35,901 bases of DNA from Desulfarculaceae bacterium (GTDB taxonomy: Bacteria; Desulfobacterota; Desulfarculia; Desulfarculales; Desulfarculaceae), in assembly GCA_027067385.1 (NCBI GenBank), contig JAMOVV010000109.1:1-35901 (forward strand), read 5' to 3'. The notes beneath the pieces were generated by a model. The model worked only from the letters and a program-made list of their open reading frames with translations. It did no database searches and was not told where the DNA came from. The first letter of the stretch is position 1, and each line of letters opens with the position of its first letter. This document shows positions 1 to 7,169 of the stretch, in pieces. Both the position numbers and the translations under genes were made by a program.

Positions 1-126
1 GCCATGGACCCCACCACCGGCTGGGACCAGTCGGCCATGGCCGGCCTCACCCCCTACCTGCCCGAAGACCTGGCCCGCCTCCAGGCCCAACTCGCCGACC
101 CGGTCTGCCGCCCGGCAGAGCCGTAA
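1..126 (+). CDS. C-terminal end of an unidentified protein (cut by the left edge)
   Basis: Frame 1 is open from the first base to a TAA at 124-126 and encodes 41 residues, ending in CRPAEP. The tail is rich in Ala, Leu and Pro and contains a short predicted helix around LPEDLARLQAQLAD. The G+C-rich third positions agree with coding sequence, but no family can be recognised from such a short end. It runs towards the minus-strand HAD gene and ends 21 nt from that gene's stop, so the two genes are convergent. Confidence 0.5.
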   Translation, partial: AMDPTTGWDQSAMAGLTPYLPEDLARLQAQLADPVCRPAEP

Positions 127-147
127 CCACCGGCGACCATTTATCGA

Positions 148-786
148 TTAACCCCCGTCCAGGCCCAGGGCCCCCAGCAGGCCGGCGGCGTCTGGTAGCA
201 CAATATCGGCCCCGGCCGCGTTAAGGTCCGCCGCGCTCATGCGGCCCGAGGCCACCCCCACCGCCAAACACCCGGCCGCCCGCGCCCCGGTTACGTCAAT
301 GGGATGGTCCCCCACCACCGCCGCCCGCCCCGGCTCGGCCCCCAACCCGGCCAGCGCGGCCAACACGTGCCCGGGATGCGGCTTGGGACGCGCCACCGCC
401 TCGCGCGGCAAGAACAGGTCGCAGGCCTCGTCCACCTGGGGAAACACCACCCGGATGGCCTGGCCGCAGTTGCGGCTGATGATGGCCGTGGCCAGGCCCA
501 AGGACCGGGCCCGGTCCAGCAACTCGCGGGTAAAGCCGAACAGGGCGCCCCGGCGCGCCGCGGCCACCTCGCGCTGGCGCAGCAGGCGGTGAGCGCGGCG
601 CTCAAAGCCGTGGTCCAGCTCGCCGGCCAACTGTGCGATCACCTCCAAGAGCAACCCCTCGGGCCAGTCACCGGTAAGCCCCATCTGCCGGGCCAGGGCC
701 TGTACCTCGGCGTACATGGCCCCAAAGTCGATATTGAGCTCGGCCAGGGTGCCGTCGAAATCAAAAATCAGCGCGTCTATCTCCAT
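148..786 (-). CDS. HAD-family hydrolase, phosphoglycolate phosphatase-like
   Basis: This 212-residue protein has the layout of a HAD superfamily phosphatase. Motif I is DFDGT, with the nucleophile Asp9 and acid/base Asp11. A helical cap follows at about residues 20-85. Motif II lies in ATAIISRN, the motif III lysine is probably in ARPKPHPG, and motif IV is VVGDHPIDVTGARAAG. Such proteins usually remove phosphate from small molecules in the cytoplasm; 2-phosphoglycolate is the best guess, but substrate cannot be read from the sequence. The gene diverges from lipB. No Shine-Dalgarno sequence is visible before the ATG, and a possible -10 lies only a few bases upstream, so a short-leader or leaderless mRNA is possible. 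The family call is firm; the substrate is open. Confidence 0.85.
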   Translation of the reverse strand: MEIDALIFDFDGTLAELNIDFGAMYAEVQALARQMGLTGDWPEGLLLEVIAQLAGELDHGFERRAHRLLRQREVAAARRGALFGFTRELLDRARSLGLATAIISRNCGQAIRVVFPQVDEACDLFLPREAVARPKPHPGHVLAALAGLGAEPGRAAVVGDHPIDVTGARAAGCLAVGVASGRMSAADLNAAGADIVLPDAAGLLGALGLDGG

Positions 787-794
787 GACCGACT

Positions 795-823
795 ATTCTA
801 ACCCAAGGCAGGGCTGATGTCCG
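795..823 (-). promoter_or_regulatory. Possible promoter of the HAD gene, near-leaderless
   Basis: On the minus strand, CGGACA (823-818) and TAGAAT (800-795) are 17 nt apart, a sigma70-like pair. The start point would fall around 788-789, two or three bases before the ATG at 786. This fits the absence of a ribosome binding site. The -35 matches consensus at only four of six positions. Confidence 0.35.
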
Positions 824-846
824 CCGGCGGGCCGCGCATAAGGTGC

Positions 847-875
847 TTGAAAATGCCCGCGGCCCGCGTTAGGAT
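847..875 (+). promoter_or_regulatory. Possible lipB promoter
   Basis: TTGAAA (847-852) and TAGGAT (870-875) are separated by 17 nt. Transcription would begin near 882, about four bases before the lipB ATG. The AGGA inside the -10 could instead be the lipB ribosome binding site if transcription starts further upstream; both cannot be used together. Confidence 0.35.
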
Positions 876-885
876 GCCGGCCATC

Positions 886-1548
<663 letters not shown>

Positions 1549-1711
1549 CCTCCCGGCGACCAGGTCCGCGGTCCTCCATCCTGCGGCGGCACGGCCGAAA
1601 GTCCCGGCGGCGGGCCTGGCTCTGGCGCCGCCCCGCCCCTCCTTGATACCAACCTGCGCCATTTCTGAATCCTTGTATTAAAGGTAGAGATTGTGTTATG
1701 GGTTTGTCATT

Positions 1712-1729
1712 ATGACCGGTCTTGGTCAT
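1712..1729. promoter_or_regulatory. Inverted repeat upstream of the TauE/SafE gene
   Basis: ATGACC and GGTCAT are perfect inverted arms separated by GGTCTT, and an inner 8-bp palindrome GACCGGTC sits at 1714-1721. The element lies 75 nt upstream of the TauE/SafE start in an otherwise empty 255-nt gap (1549-1803). Its shape fits a dimeric regulator site. The same palindrome GACCGGTC recurs at 5530-5537 in the next regulated upstream region. Confidence 0.4.
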
Positions 1730-1803
1730 GGGTTGGGAGTGGATGGCCAAGCCACCGAATCTAATTAACCGATAACGTGTTTTGGCTTCTCAGGGAGGAT
1801 AAG

Positions 1804-3180
1804 ATGCGCAAGCGTATAGGTATAGTTTTTGCCGTGGTCCTGGCGGCCACCGTGGTACTGGCCTTAGCCGGCGGGGCCTGGGCCCAGGCCGGAGGATCGG
1901 CGGCGCAAACCGTTACCGCCGCCGTCTCCTCGGCGGCCGGGCTCACTACGCCGGAGACCCCGGCCAAGGTAAAAGCCGCCATCGCCAAAAGCCTGACCGA
2001 CCCGGCCCAGGCCAAGAAAACCGCCGCGGTCATCGATCCCAAGAAAAAGCCCGGCTTCCTGGGCATCCCCGGCGCACCGCCCATCCCCTATATCTGGGGC
2101 CTGCTGTGGGCCATCTGGGTCGGCTGGATATTCTCCACCGTGGGCGCCTTTGGCGGCATCATGGCCGGGGTGGGGCACATCACCATCTTCGGCCTGGGCG
2201 ACTATGCCAAGAGCTTTGGCAAGGGTCACCCGGTCAACAGCCTGTTCACCGACTCCATCCGGGTGTCCAACCAGTGGCTGGTGGGGCTCTCGGCCTTGAT
2301 ATCGAGCTTCAACTACTACCGCCTGGGGCGCTTGGTGCTGCCCCTGGGGCTCTGCCTGGCCATCGGCTCGGTGGCCGGCTCCTACCTCATCCCCGAGCTC
2401 ACCGCCGGCAAGATCAACCTCAAGTCCTACATCGGCTACTTCGGCCTCTGCGTGCTGCTGTTGGGCTTCATCTTGCTCTACGAGACCACCCCGCGCGGCC
2501 AGCGCTCCAAGAAAAAGGCCAAGGCCGCGGCCCAGGCCTTTGAGAAGCAGGTGGCCGAAGGCTCCGCCTCGGCCGACAAGGGCGTCAAGATACTGGAAGG
2601 CGGTCTGGGCGGCACGGCGCTGGCCTTTGGGCTGGTGCTGCTGGGCGCCCTGTGGGGCAACCTGGGCAAGGGGCTCTTCGCCGGGGCCCACTACATCTCC
2701 TGGGGCCTGGTCATCGCCGGTGTGGTCATCGGCCTGGCCATAACCGCCACCAAGACCATCCGCTTCTCCTTCTACGGGGTGGAGTTCTCCTTCAAGGGCT
2801 ACATACCGATCTTCGGCGGCATCCTCATCGCGGCCCTGGCCTCGTTCCTGGGCGTGGGCGGCGGCTTCCTGTTCGTGCCCTTCCTCACCTCGGTGGCCGG
2901 CCTGCCCATGTTCCTGGTGGCCGGCACCAGCGCCCTGGCCGTGCTGGTGGGCATGATCATCAGCATCAGCACCTACATGGTGGCCAAGGGCGTGGTGGTG
3001 GAATGGGGCTTCATCGGCATGGAGCTCATCGGCATCTTCATCGGGTCCATGATCGGCCCGCGCACCTCCAAGTACATCCCGGACAAGTGGCTCAAGATCC
3101 TCTTCGTGATCCTGGCCTTCTTCGTGGGCGTGCGCTACACCATGAAGGGCTTCGCGCCCCAGTATTGGCCGCTGCCGTAG
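1804..3180 (+). CDS. TauE/SafE-family membrane permease with signal peptide
   Basis: This 458-residue inner-membrane protein belongs to the TauE/SafE (DUF81) family, whose members are thought to export sulfite, sulfoacetate or other sulfur or carbon anions. Residues 1-27 form a signal peptide ending AWA before QAGG. About eight to ten hydrophobic segments follow, separated near the middle by a charged loop rich in Lys and Ala (the stretch around RSKKKAKAAAQ). The second half has the family glycine motif GVGGGFLFVPFL. The protein is longer than the usual 250-residue permease because of the N-terminal extension and central loop. The frame opens at a GTG at 1777, but the ATG at 1804 follows a strong GGGAGGA at 1793-1799. 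It is followed by a small membrane protein gene, probably co-transcribed. Sulfite export is plausible if the host respires sulfur compounds, but the substrate is not shown by the sequence. Confidence 0.85.
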   Translation: MRKRIGIVFAVVLAATVVLALAGGAWAQAGGSAAQTVTAAVSSAAGLTTPETPAKVKAAIAKSLTDPAQAKKTAAVIDPKKKPGFLGIPGAPPIPYIWGLLWAIWVGWIFSTVGAFGGIMAGVGHITIFGLGDYAKSFGKGHPVNSLFTDSIRVSNQWLVGLSALISSFNYYRLGRLVLPLGLCLAIGSVAGSYLIPELTAGKINLKSYIGYFGLCVLLLGFILLYETTPRGQRSKKKAKAAAQAFEKQVAEGSASADKGVKILEGGLGGTALAFGLVLLGALWGNLGKGLFAGAHYISWGLVIAGVVIGLAITATKTIRFSFYGVEFSFKGYIPIFGGILIAALASFLGVGGGFLFVPFLTSVAGLPMFLVAGTSALAVLVGMIISISTYMVAKGVVVEWGFIGMELIGIFIGSMIGPRTSKYIPDKWLKILFVILAFFVGVRYTMKGFAPQYWPLP

Positions 3181-3205
3181 ACGGTTAAAACGCAACCGCA
3201 AACCC

Positions 3206-3236
3206 ATCCCCGGACCGGCGCGGCCGGTCCGGGGAT
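3206..3236 (+). terminator. Strong GC hairpin between the permease and its partner gene
   Basis: A perfect 14-bp stem (3206-3219 with 3223-3236) closes a three-base loop. Only three T residues follow, so it is more likely an mRNA-stabilising or partially terminating hairpin than a full terminator. It would let the permease transcript outnumber that of the downstream gene. Confidence 0.6.
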
Positions 3237-3252
3237 TTCCCATTAAAGGACC

Positions 3253-3861
3253 GTGGGCATCGACTTCTGGCTCAACATCGGCGACCTGATCCTCATCGCC
3301 CCCTACCGCTGGTTGGCCAACCCGGCCTGGGGCTGGTGGCTGGGCACCTTTATCCTGGGCCTGTGGTGCTCCCTGTTGGGCGAGCTCACCATGGCCGTGG
3401 CCATGTGGCTCAACCGCGAGCCCATCCGCCAGGTGCTAAGCGACACCGCCCGCCGCCACAACCAGTCCATGCGCGCCCTCAAGGCCGGGGACGGCCAGGC
3501 CTACAAGGGCATCAACAAGCTGGCCAACGAGGCCTTTGGCAAAGCCTTTTTCCTGCAACTGGCCATGGGCATGGGCTCCTTGTGGCCGGCCTTTTTGGCC
3601 GCCGCCTGGCTCCAGGCCCGCTTCGCCGGGCTGGAGATACCCCTGCCCCTGGTTGGCTGGCAGGTGGGCTACATCCCCGGCTTCCTGGTGATGTACCTGC
3701 TGTCCCGGGTGATCTTTTCGCGCCTCAAGCGGCGCATCCCCTTTTTCAAGCGCACCCTGGCCCTGGCCCGCAGCCTGGCCCCCGAGGAGCGCCTGGAGCT
3801 TTTGGGACCGCCGCCCAAAAAGAAAGAAGACCCGGATATACCTGTTGCGCCGGGGAGTTAG
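3253..3861 (+). CDS. Small membrane protein paired with the TauE/SafE permease
   Basis: The 202-residue product has hydrophobic segments at about residues 25-55 (WWLGTFILGLWCSLLGELTM), 95-120 (FFLQLAMGMGSLWPAFLAAA) and 130-155 (YIPGFLVMYLLSRVIF). A charged loop between the first two contains RRHNQSMRALKAGDGQAYKG, and the C-terminus is basic and proline-rich. I do not recognise a named family. The start is a GTG at 3253 only two bases after AAAGGA, an unusually tight spacing; no better in-frame start is visible. It follows the permease after a 72-nt gap holding a strong hairpin, so it probably belongs to the same transcript and acts with the permease in the inner membrane. The coding call is well supported by codon bias; function is unknown. 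Confidence 0.75.
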   Translation: MGIDFWLNIGDLILIAPYRWLANPAWGWWLGTFILGLWCSLLGELTMAVAMWLNREPIRQVLSDTARRHNQSMRALKAGDGQAYKGINKLANEAFGKAFFLQLAMGMGSLWPAFLAAAWLQARFAGLEIPLPLVGWQVGYIPGFLVMYLLSRVIFSRLKRRIPFFKRTLALARSLAPEERLELLGPPPKKKEDPDIPVAPGS

Positions 3862-3887
3862 ATTGTCCGCCCCGCGGCAGAATGACC

Positions 3888-3917
3888 TTGACAACCGCCG
3901 CATTGGGTTGGTATTTT
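3888..3917 (+). promoter_or_regulatory. Possible porin promoter
   Basis: A consensus -35 TTGACA (3888-3893) is followed after 18 nt by TATTTT (3912-3917). The mRNA leader would be about 215 nt. Nothing else convincing is seen in the 275-nt gap between 3862 and 4136; a 63-codon frame inside it lacks a ribosome binding site and is not reported as a gene. Confidence 0.4.
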
Positions 3918-4136
3918 TTGGGGTAATGGATGATACGATATCTGTGCCGGCCCGGACCGGAGGGGCAAGGTGCGGATTATAACAAGTTTTTCGGCGTGGT
4001 TAGCCGAAAGAGCCTTTTACTCCGTTGGGGAGCTCGGGGTGCGCCCCTGGGTGAAAGGTCGTGTGTGCGGCGGTCGTTTTTGAAGCTAATGGTTGGCCGC
4101 CGCGGACATAGTCACTTTTAGAAAAGGAGAAATATC

Positions 4137-5324
4137 TTGAAAAAATTCTTTATCGCCATGGTAGCCGTGGCCGCCCTGATCGCTTTTGCGGTTCCGGCCA
4201 TGGCCGCTGGTTCGATGCACGTGCGTGCCCTGCTGGACGTGGGCTATACCATGAACAGCCAGGAGCGCACCGCCTCTGGCGACAGCGTGACCGCCGTCTT
4301 CATGAACATTCCGGGTCACTCCTACCTGCGCGGCCTGTGGATGAGCGATGACAAGAAAGCCGGCGCCCACGCCGAGCTGGGTCTGAACTCGCATGCCTTC
4401 AACGGCACCGGTTCGACTCTTCGTTACATCTACGGTTGGTATAAGATCGGCGCCTGCAAGCTGGTGGCTGGTCATACCGACAGCACCTTCGGCTCGCTGG
4501 CCTACTCCCCCTTCCAGCATGTCGGCTTTGGCGAGGCCAAGCTGCTGTTGCTCGGCTGGGGTAATGCTTACAGCGGTCGTCACCCGCAGGTCCGCTTTGA
4601 GTGGAGCGGCGGCGCCTTTGGCTTCAGCATTGTCGCCGGCACCCCGCTGACCGTGTGGGGCCTGCCCCGCGTGGACACCGGTCTGGCCTCGGTGACCGGC
4701 TTCGACGCCGCCACCGCTACCCTGGTCACCGGCAGCAACATCACCGCTGCGGTCGCCGCCGACCAGTACGCCGTCTTCCCGATGATCGACGTCGTGCTGA
4801 AGTTCAAGGCTGGTGGCTTCATGACCACCCCGGGCTTCCGTTGGTCCCAGCTCAAGAATAAGTATGCTGCCGGTTCCCTCGCCTATGAGGACACCGTCAA
4901 CTCCTGGGCCCTGCACCTGCCCGTGAAGTTCGCCATGGGCGCCTTCGCCGTGGCCGGCCAGTTCTTCTATGGCCAGAACCTCAACAACATCATCGCTCTG
5001 CACCGTGACTCCGTCGCCCTGTGGAACGGTACCAGCGTGCTCAACACCAAGACCTACGGTGGTAGCATCGGCGCCACCTTCAAGACCGGCGCCCTGAAGA
5101 TCGGCGTGGGCTTTGGTTACGTGCGCAACCAGAACGACGCCTGGACCGGCGCGGTCAACGACTACACCAGCCGTTACGCGGCCTTCATCTCCGCCCGTTA
5201 CCAGGTCACCAAGAACTTCTACGTCCACCCCGAAGTCAGCTACTGGAACTACGGCGACAGCACTGCCGGTACCTCCAATGGCAACGAGTGGCTGCTGGGC
5301 GTGCAGTTCGGCTTCATCTTCTAA
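4137..5324 (+). CDS. Outer-membrane porin-like beta-barrel protein
   Basis: The 395-residue product starts with a clear signal peptide, with lysines at 2-3, a hydrophobic core and cleavage after AMA near residue 23. The mature part alternates short amphipathic strands rich in Gly, Tyr, Phe and Trp with polar turns, and it ends in GVQFGFIF, the terminal Phe typical of proteins inserted by the BAM machinery. These features indicate a general or anion porin of the outer membrane. The start is a TTG at 4137 with a good AAAAGGAGA ribosome binding site. Codon use differs from its neighbours, with more GGT, CGT and GCT, as expected for a very highly expressed gene. It is transcribed alone and ends at a strong terminator. 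The exact porin family is not recognised. Confidence 0.85.
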   Translation: MKKFFIAMVAVAALIAFAVPAMAAGSMHVRALLDVGYTMNSQERTASGDSVTAVFMNIPGHSYLRGLWMSDDKKAGAHAELGLNSHAFNGTGSTLRYIYGWYKIGACKLVAGHTDSTFGSLAYSPFQHVGFGEAKLLLLGWGNAYSGRHPQVRFEWSGGAFGFSIVAGTPLTVWGLPRVDTGLASVTGFDAATATLVTGSNITAAVAADQYAVFPMIDVVLKFKAGGFMTTPGFRWSQLKNKYAAGSLAYEDTVNSWALHLPVKFAMGAFAVAGQFFYGQNLNNIIALHRDSVALWNGTSVLNTKTYGGSIGATFKTGALKIGVGFGYVRNQNDAWTGAVNDYTSRYAAFISARYQVTKNFYVHPEVSYWNYGDSTAGTSNGNEWLLGVQFGFIF

Positions 5325-5351
5325 AAACCCTGTAACCTAAAAGGCACCCCG

Positions 5352-5383
5352 GCCAGGGGCCCGTCAGGGCCCCTGGCTTTTTT
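5352..5383 (+). terminator. Rho-independent terminator after the porin
   Basis: An 11-bp GC stem (5352-5362 with 5367-5377) closes a four-base loop and is followed at once by six T residues. It lies 27 nt after the porin stop codon. Confidence 0.92.
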
Positions 5384-5520
5384 GGTGAGTACCAGGCGCC
5401 ATGGCCGGTGCACCCAAAAACCACGCCGGCGGCCACCAAAAGCCCTTGACACTTTCAGGGGGTTGTAATAGGGCTTTTAGGGACCATTTCACACCCCCTG
5501 GACTGTACGGCCGGCCGGCC

Positions 5521-5548
5521 TTGTTATGTGACCGGTCGGTCTGATAAT
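5521..5548 (+). promoter_or_regulatory. Possible promoter and operator of the hydroxyacid dehydrogenase gene
   Basis: TTGTTA (5521-5526) and GATAAT (5543-5548) are separated by 16 nt, with the 8-bp palindrome GACCGGTC at 5530-5537 in the spacer. A second, perfect -35 hexamer TTGACA lies at 5446-5451, but no -10 is seen at the right distance. The rest of the 285-nt gap (5325-5609) holds the porin terminator and a GGCCGGCCGGCC run. Confidence 0.4.
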
Positions 5549-5609
5549 TTAATACGCACTCGCGCGGCGCGCGATGCTATCGGCAATACACACCTCGGGA
5601 GGCAGGGCC

Positions 5610-6554
5610 ATGAAGATACTGGTGTCAGACCCCATCGATGACAAAGGGGTGGAGATTTTTCGGGATGAAGGCTTTGAGGTGGAGGTCGACACCGGCCTCA
5701 ACCCCGACCAGCTCAAAGAGGCCATCAAGGGCGTACACGGCTTAGTGATCCGCAGCGCCACCAAGGTCACCGCCGACCTGCTGGAGGCGGCTGACAGCCT
5801 CAAGGTGGTGGGACGCGCCGGCACCGGGCTCGACAACGTGGACATCCCCGCAGCCACCGCCGCCGGCGTGGTGGTGATGAACACCCCCGGTCAAAACTCC
5901 AACGCCGCCGCCGAGCTGGCCATGGCCCATATCTTCGCCCTGTCGCGCCACCTGGCCAAGGGCAACATCACCCTGCGCGAGGGCAAGTGGGAAAAGAAAA
6001 ACCTGCGAGGCCGCGAGGTGAAGGGCAAGACCCTGGGCATCGTGGGCCTGGGCAATATCGGCCGTATCCTGGCCGAGCTGGGCACCGGGGTGAAGATGCA
6101 GGTCATCGGTTTCGACCCCTTCCTGGACGACGACGAGATCGCCGCCCGCGGCGCCAAGCCGGTGAGTTTCGACGAGCTGGTGGCCACCGCCGACTACATC
6201 TCCATCCATGTGCCCAAGAGCCGGGAGACCACCGGCCTGTTCAACGCCGAGGTGCTGGGCAAGATGAAAGACAGCGCCTACCTCATCAACTGCGCCCGCG
6301 GCGGCATTGTGGACGAAGAAGCCCTGTGCGACGCCCTGGAGGCCGGCAAGCTGGCCGGCGCCGCCTTAGACGTGTTTGAGCAAGAGCCCCTGCCGGCCCA
6401 GGCCCGGGTGCTCTATGCCGGCGACCTCTCCTGCACCCCCCACCTGGGGGCCAACACCTTCGAGGCCCAGGTGAACGTAGCCGTGGCCGTGGCCAAGCAG
6501 ATGAGCACCTTCCTCAAAACCGGCGAGGCCATAAACGCGGTCAACCAGCCCTAA
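5610..6554 (+). CDS. D-isomer 2-hydroxyacid dehydrogenase, short 3-phosphoglycerate dehydrogenase type
   Basis: The 314-residue protein is an NAD-dependent D-2-hydroxyacid dehydrogenase closest in appearance to the catalytic part of SerA, which makes 3-phosphohydroxypyruvate for serine synthesis. The nucleotide-binding motif GLGNIG is at 146-151. The catalytic residues are Arg230 in INCARGGIVDEEAL, Glu259 in FEQEP and His278 in TPHLGANT. The substrate-binding loop contains GRAGTGLDNVD. There is no C-terminal ASB or ACT domain, so serine feedback inhibition of the classical type is not expected. The frame extends upstream to 5574, but the ATG at 5610 follows GGGAGG at 5597-5602. It is monocistronic with its own terminator. 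Substrate could also be another 2-hydroxyacid. Confidence 0.88.
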   Translation: MKILVSDPIDDKGVEIFRDEGFEVEVDTGLNPDQLKEAIKGVHGLVIRSATKVTADLLEAADSLKVVGRAGTGLDNVDIPAATAAGVVVMNTPGQNSNAAAELAMAHIFALSRHLAKGNITLREGKWEKKNLRGREVKGKTLGIVGLGNIGRILAELGTGVKMQVIGFDPFLDDDEIAARGAKPVSFDELVATADYISIHVPKSRETTGLFNAEVLGKMKDSAYLINCARGGIVDEEALCDALEAGKLAGAALDVFEQEPLPAQARVLYAGDLSCTPHLGANTFEAQVNVAVAVAKQMSTFLKTGEAINAVNQP

Positions 6555-6580
6555 GCGCGCCCCGTACTTTGCCAAAACCC

Positions 6581-6611
6581 AGCCCGGCCGCCATCCGCGG
6601 CCGGGCTTTTT
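6581..6611 (+). terminator. Rho-independent terminator after the dehydrogenase
   Basis: An 11-bp GC stem (6581-6591 with 6597-6607) with a five-base loop is followed by T residues to 6611. It starts 26 nt after the stop codon. Confidence 0.9.
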
Positions 6612-6623
6612 AATGCCTCCCGC

Positions 6624-6654
6624 GGTTGCGCAACCGGTGCGCAGTCCTTATATT
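6624..6654 (+). promoter_or_regulatory. Promoter of the DUF1844-htrA operon with a palindrome over the -35
   Basis: TTGCGC (6626-6631) and TATATT (6649-6654) are 17 nt apart. A perfect 12-bp palindrome GGTTGCGCAACC (6624-6635) covers the -35, and TGCGCA occurs again at 6638-6643, giving two direct copies five bases apart. Such an arrangement suggests a regulator that competes with or contacts RNA polymerase at the -35. Confidence 0.55.
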
Positions 6655-6721
6655 TGTAAAAGTCTTTCATAACTTTGGCGCACGCCCCCAGCGTGCCCTG
6701 GGTTTTTTTGGGGAGGATTAC

Positions 6722-7165
6722 ATGGGCGATGAAGACAAAGGCTTCACCGTAAGGGATCGTCGCGCTTTTTCCCGAGACGGTGAGTCGGGCAGTGAAACAC
6801 CACCCGAGAATAACCAGACCCAGCCAGCCGACCAAGAGCCCCCGCCGCCCCCGGACAAGGAGGACGCCCCCGAGGCCCCGGCCCCGGACCCGGACCATCC
6901 TCTGCCCCCGGTGGACTTCAGCGGATTTATCCTCTCGCTCAGCCACGCGGCCATGATGCATCTGGGGCAAATCCCGGATCCGCTCACCGGCAAGGCCCAG
7001 GCTGATTTCAACATGGCTCGTCATACCATCGACACCATTGCCATGATCAGGGAAAAGACCCAAGGCAACCTGGAGGAGGAGGAGCAGCAGTTCCTGGACA
7101 ATGTCCTGAGCCAGCTCCGCCTGGCCTTCGTGCAGTTGTCGAGCCAACCGAAACAAAAGGAATAA
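6722..7165 (+). CDS. DUF1844 family protein
   Basis: The 147-residue product has two parts. Residues 1-60 are charged and proline-rich (PPPPPDKEDAPEAPAPDPD) and probably disordered. Residues 65-145 form the helical DUF1844 domain, with LSHAAMMHLGQIPDP followed by ARHTIDTIAMIREKTQGNL and LSQLRLAFVQL. The family has no proven function; it is common in Deltaproteobacteria and relatives. The ATG at 6722 has the strong ribosome binding site GGGGAGGA, so the longer frame from 6626 is rejected. The stop is four bases before the start of the HtrA protease gene, which implies co-transcription and perhaps a link to envelope protein quality control. Confidence 0.85.
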   Translation: MGDEDKGFTVRDRRAFSRDGESGSETPPENNQTQPADQEPPPPPDKEDAPEAPAPDPDHPLPPVDFSGFILSLSHAAMMHLGQIPDPLTGKAQADFNMARHTIDTIAMIREKTQGNLEEEEQQFLDNVLSQLRLAFVQLSSQPKQKE

Positions 7166-7169
7166 CAAA

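Noticed and set aside
1864-3243. Long minus-strand frame opposite the permease
   Set aside because: It is a shadow of the plus-strand gene in GC-rich DNA; the plus-strand frame has the signal peptide, ribosome binding site and membrane helices.
3930-4121. 63-codon frame upstream of the porin
   Set aside because: No ribosome binding site, odd composition and it lies in the predicted porin leader.
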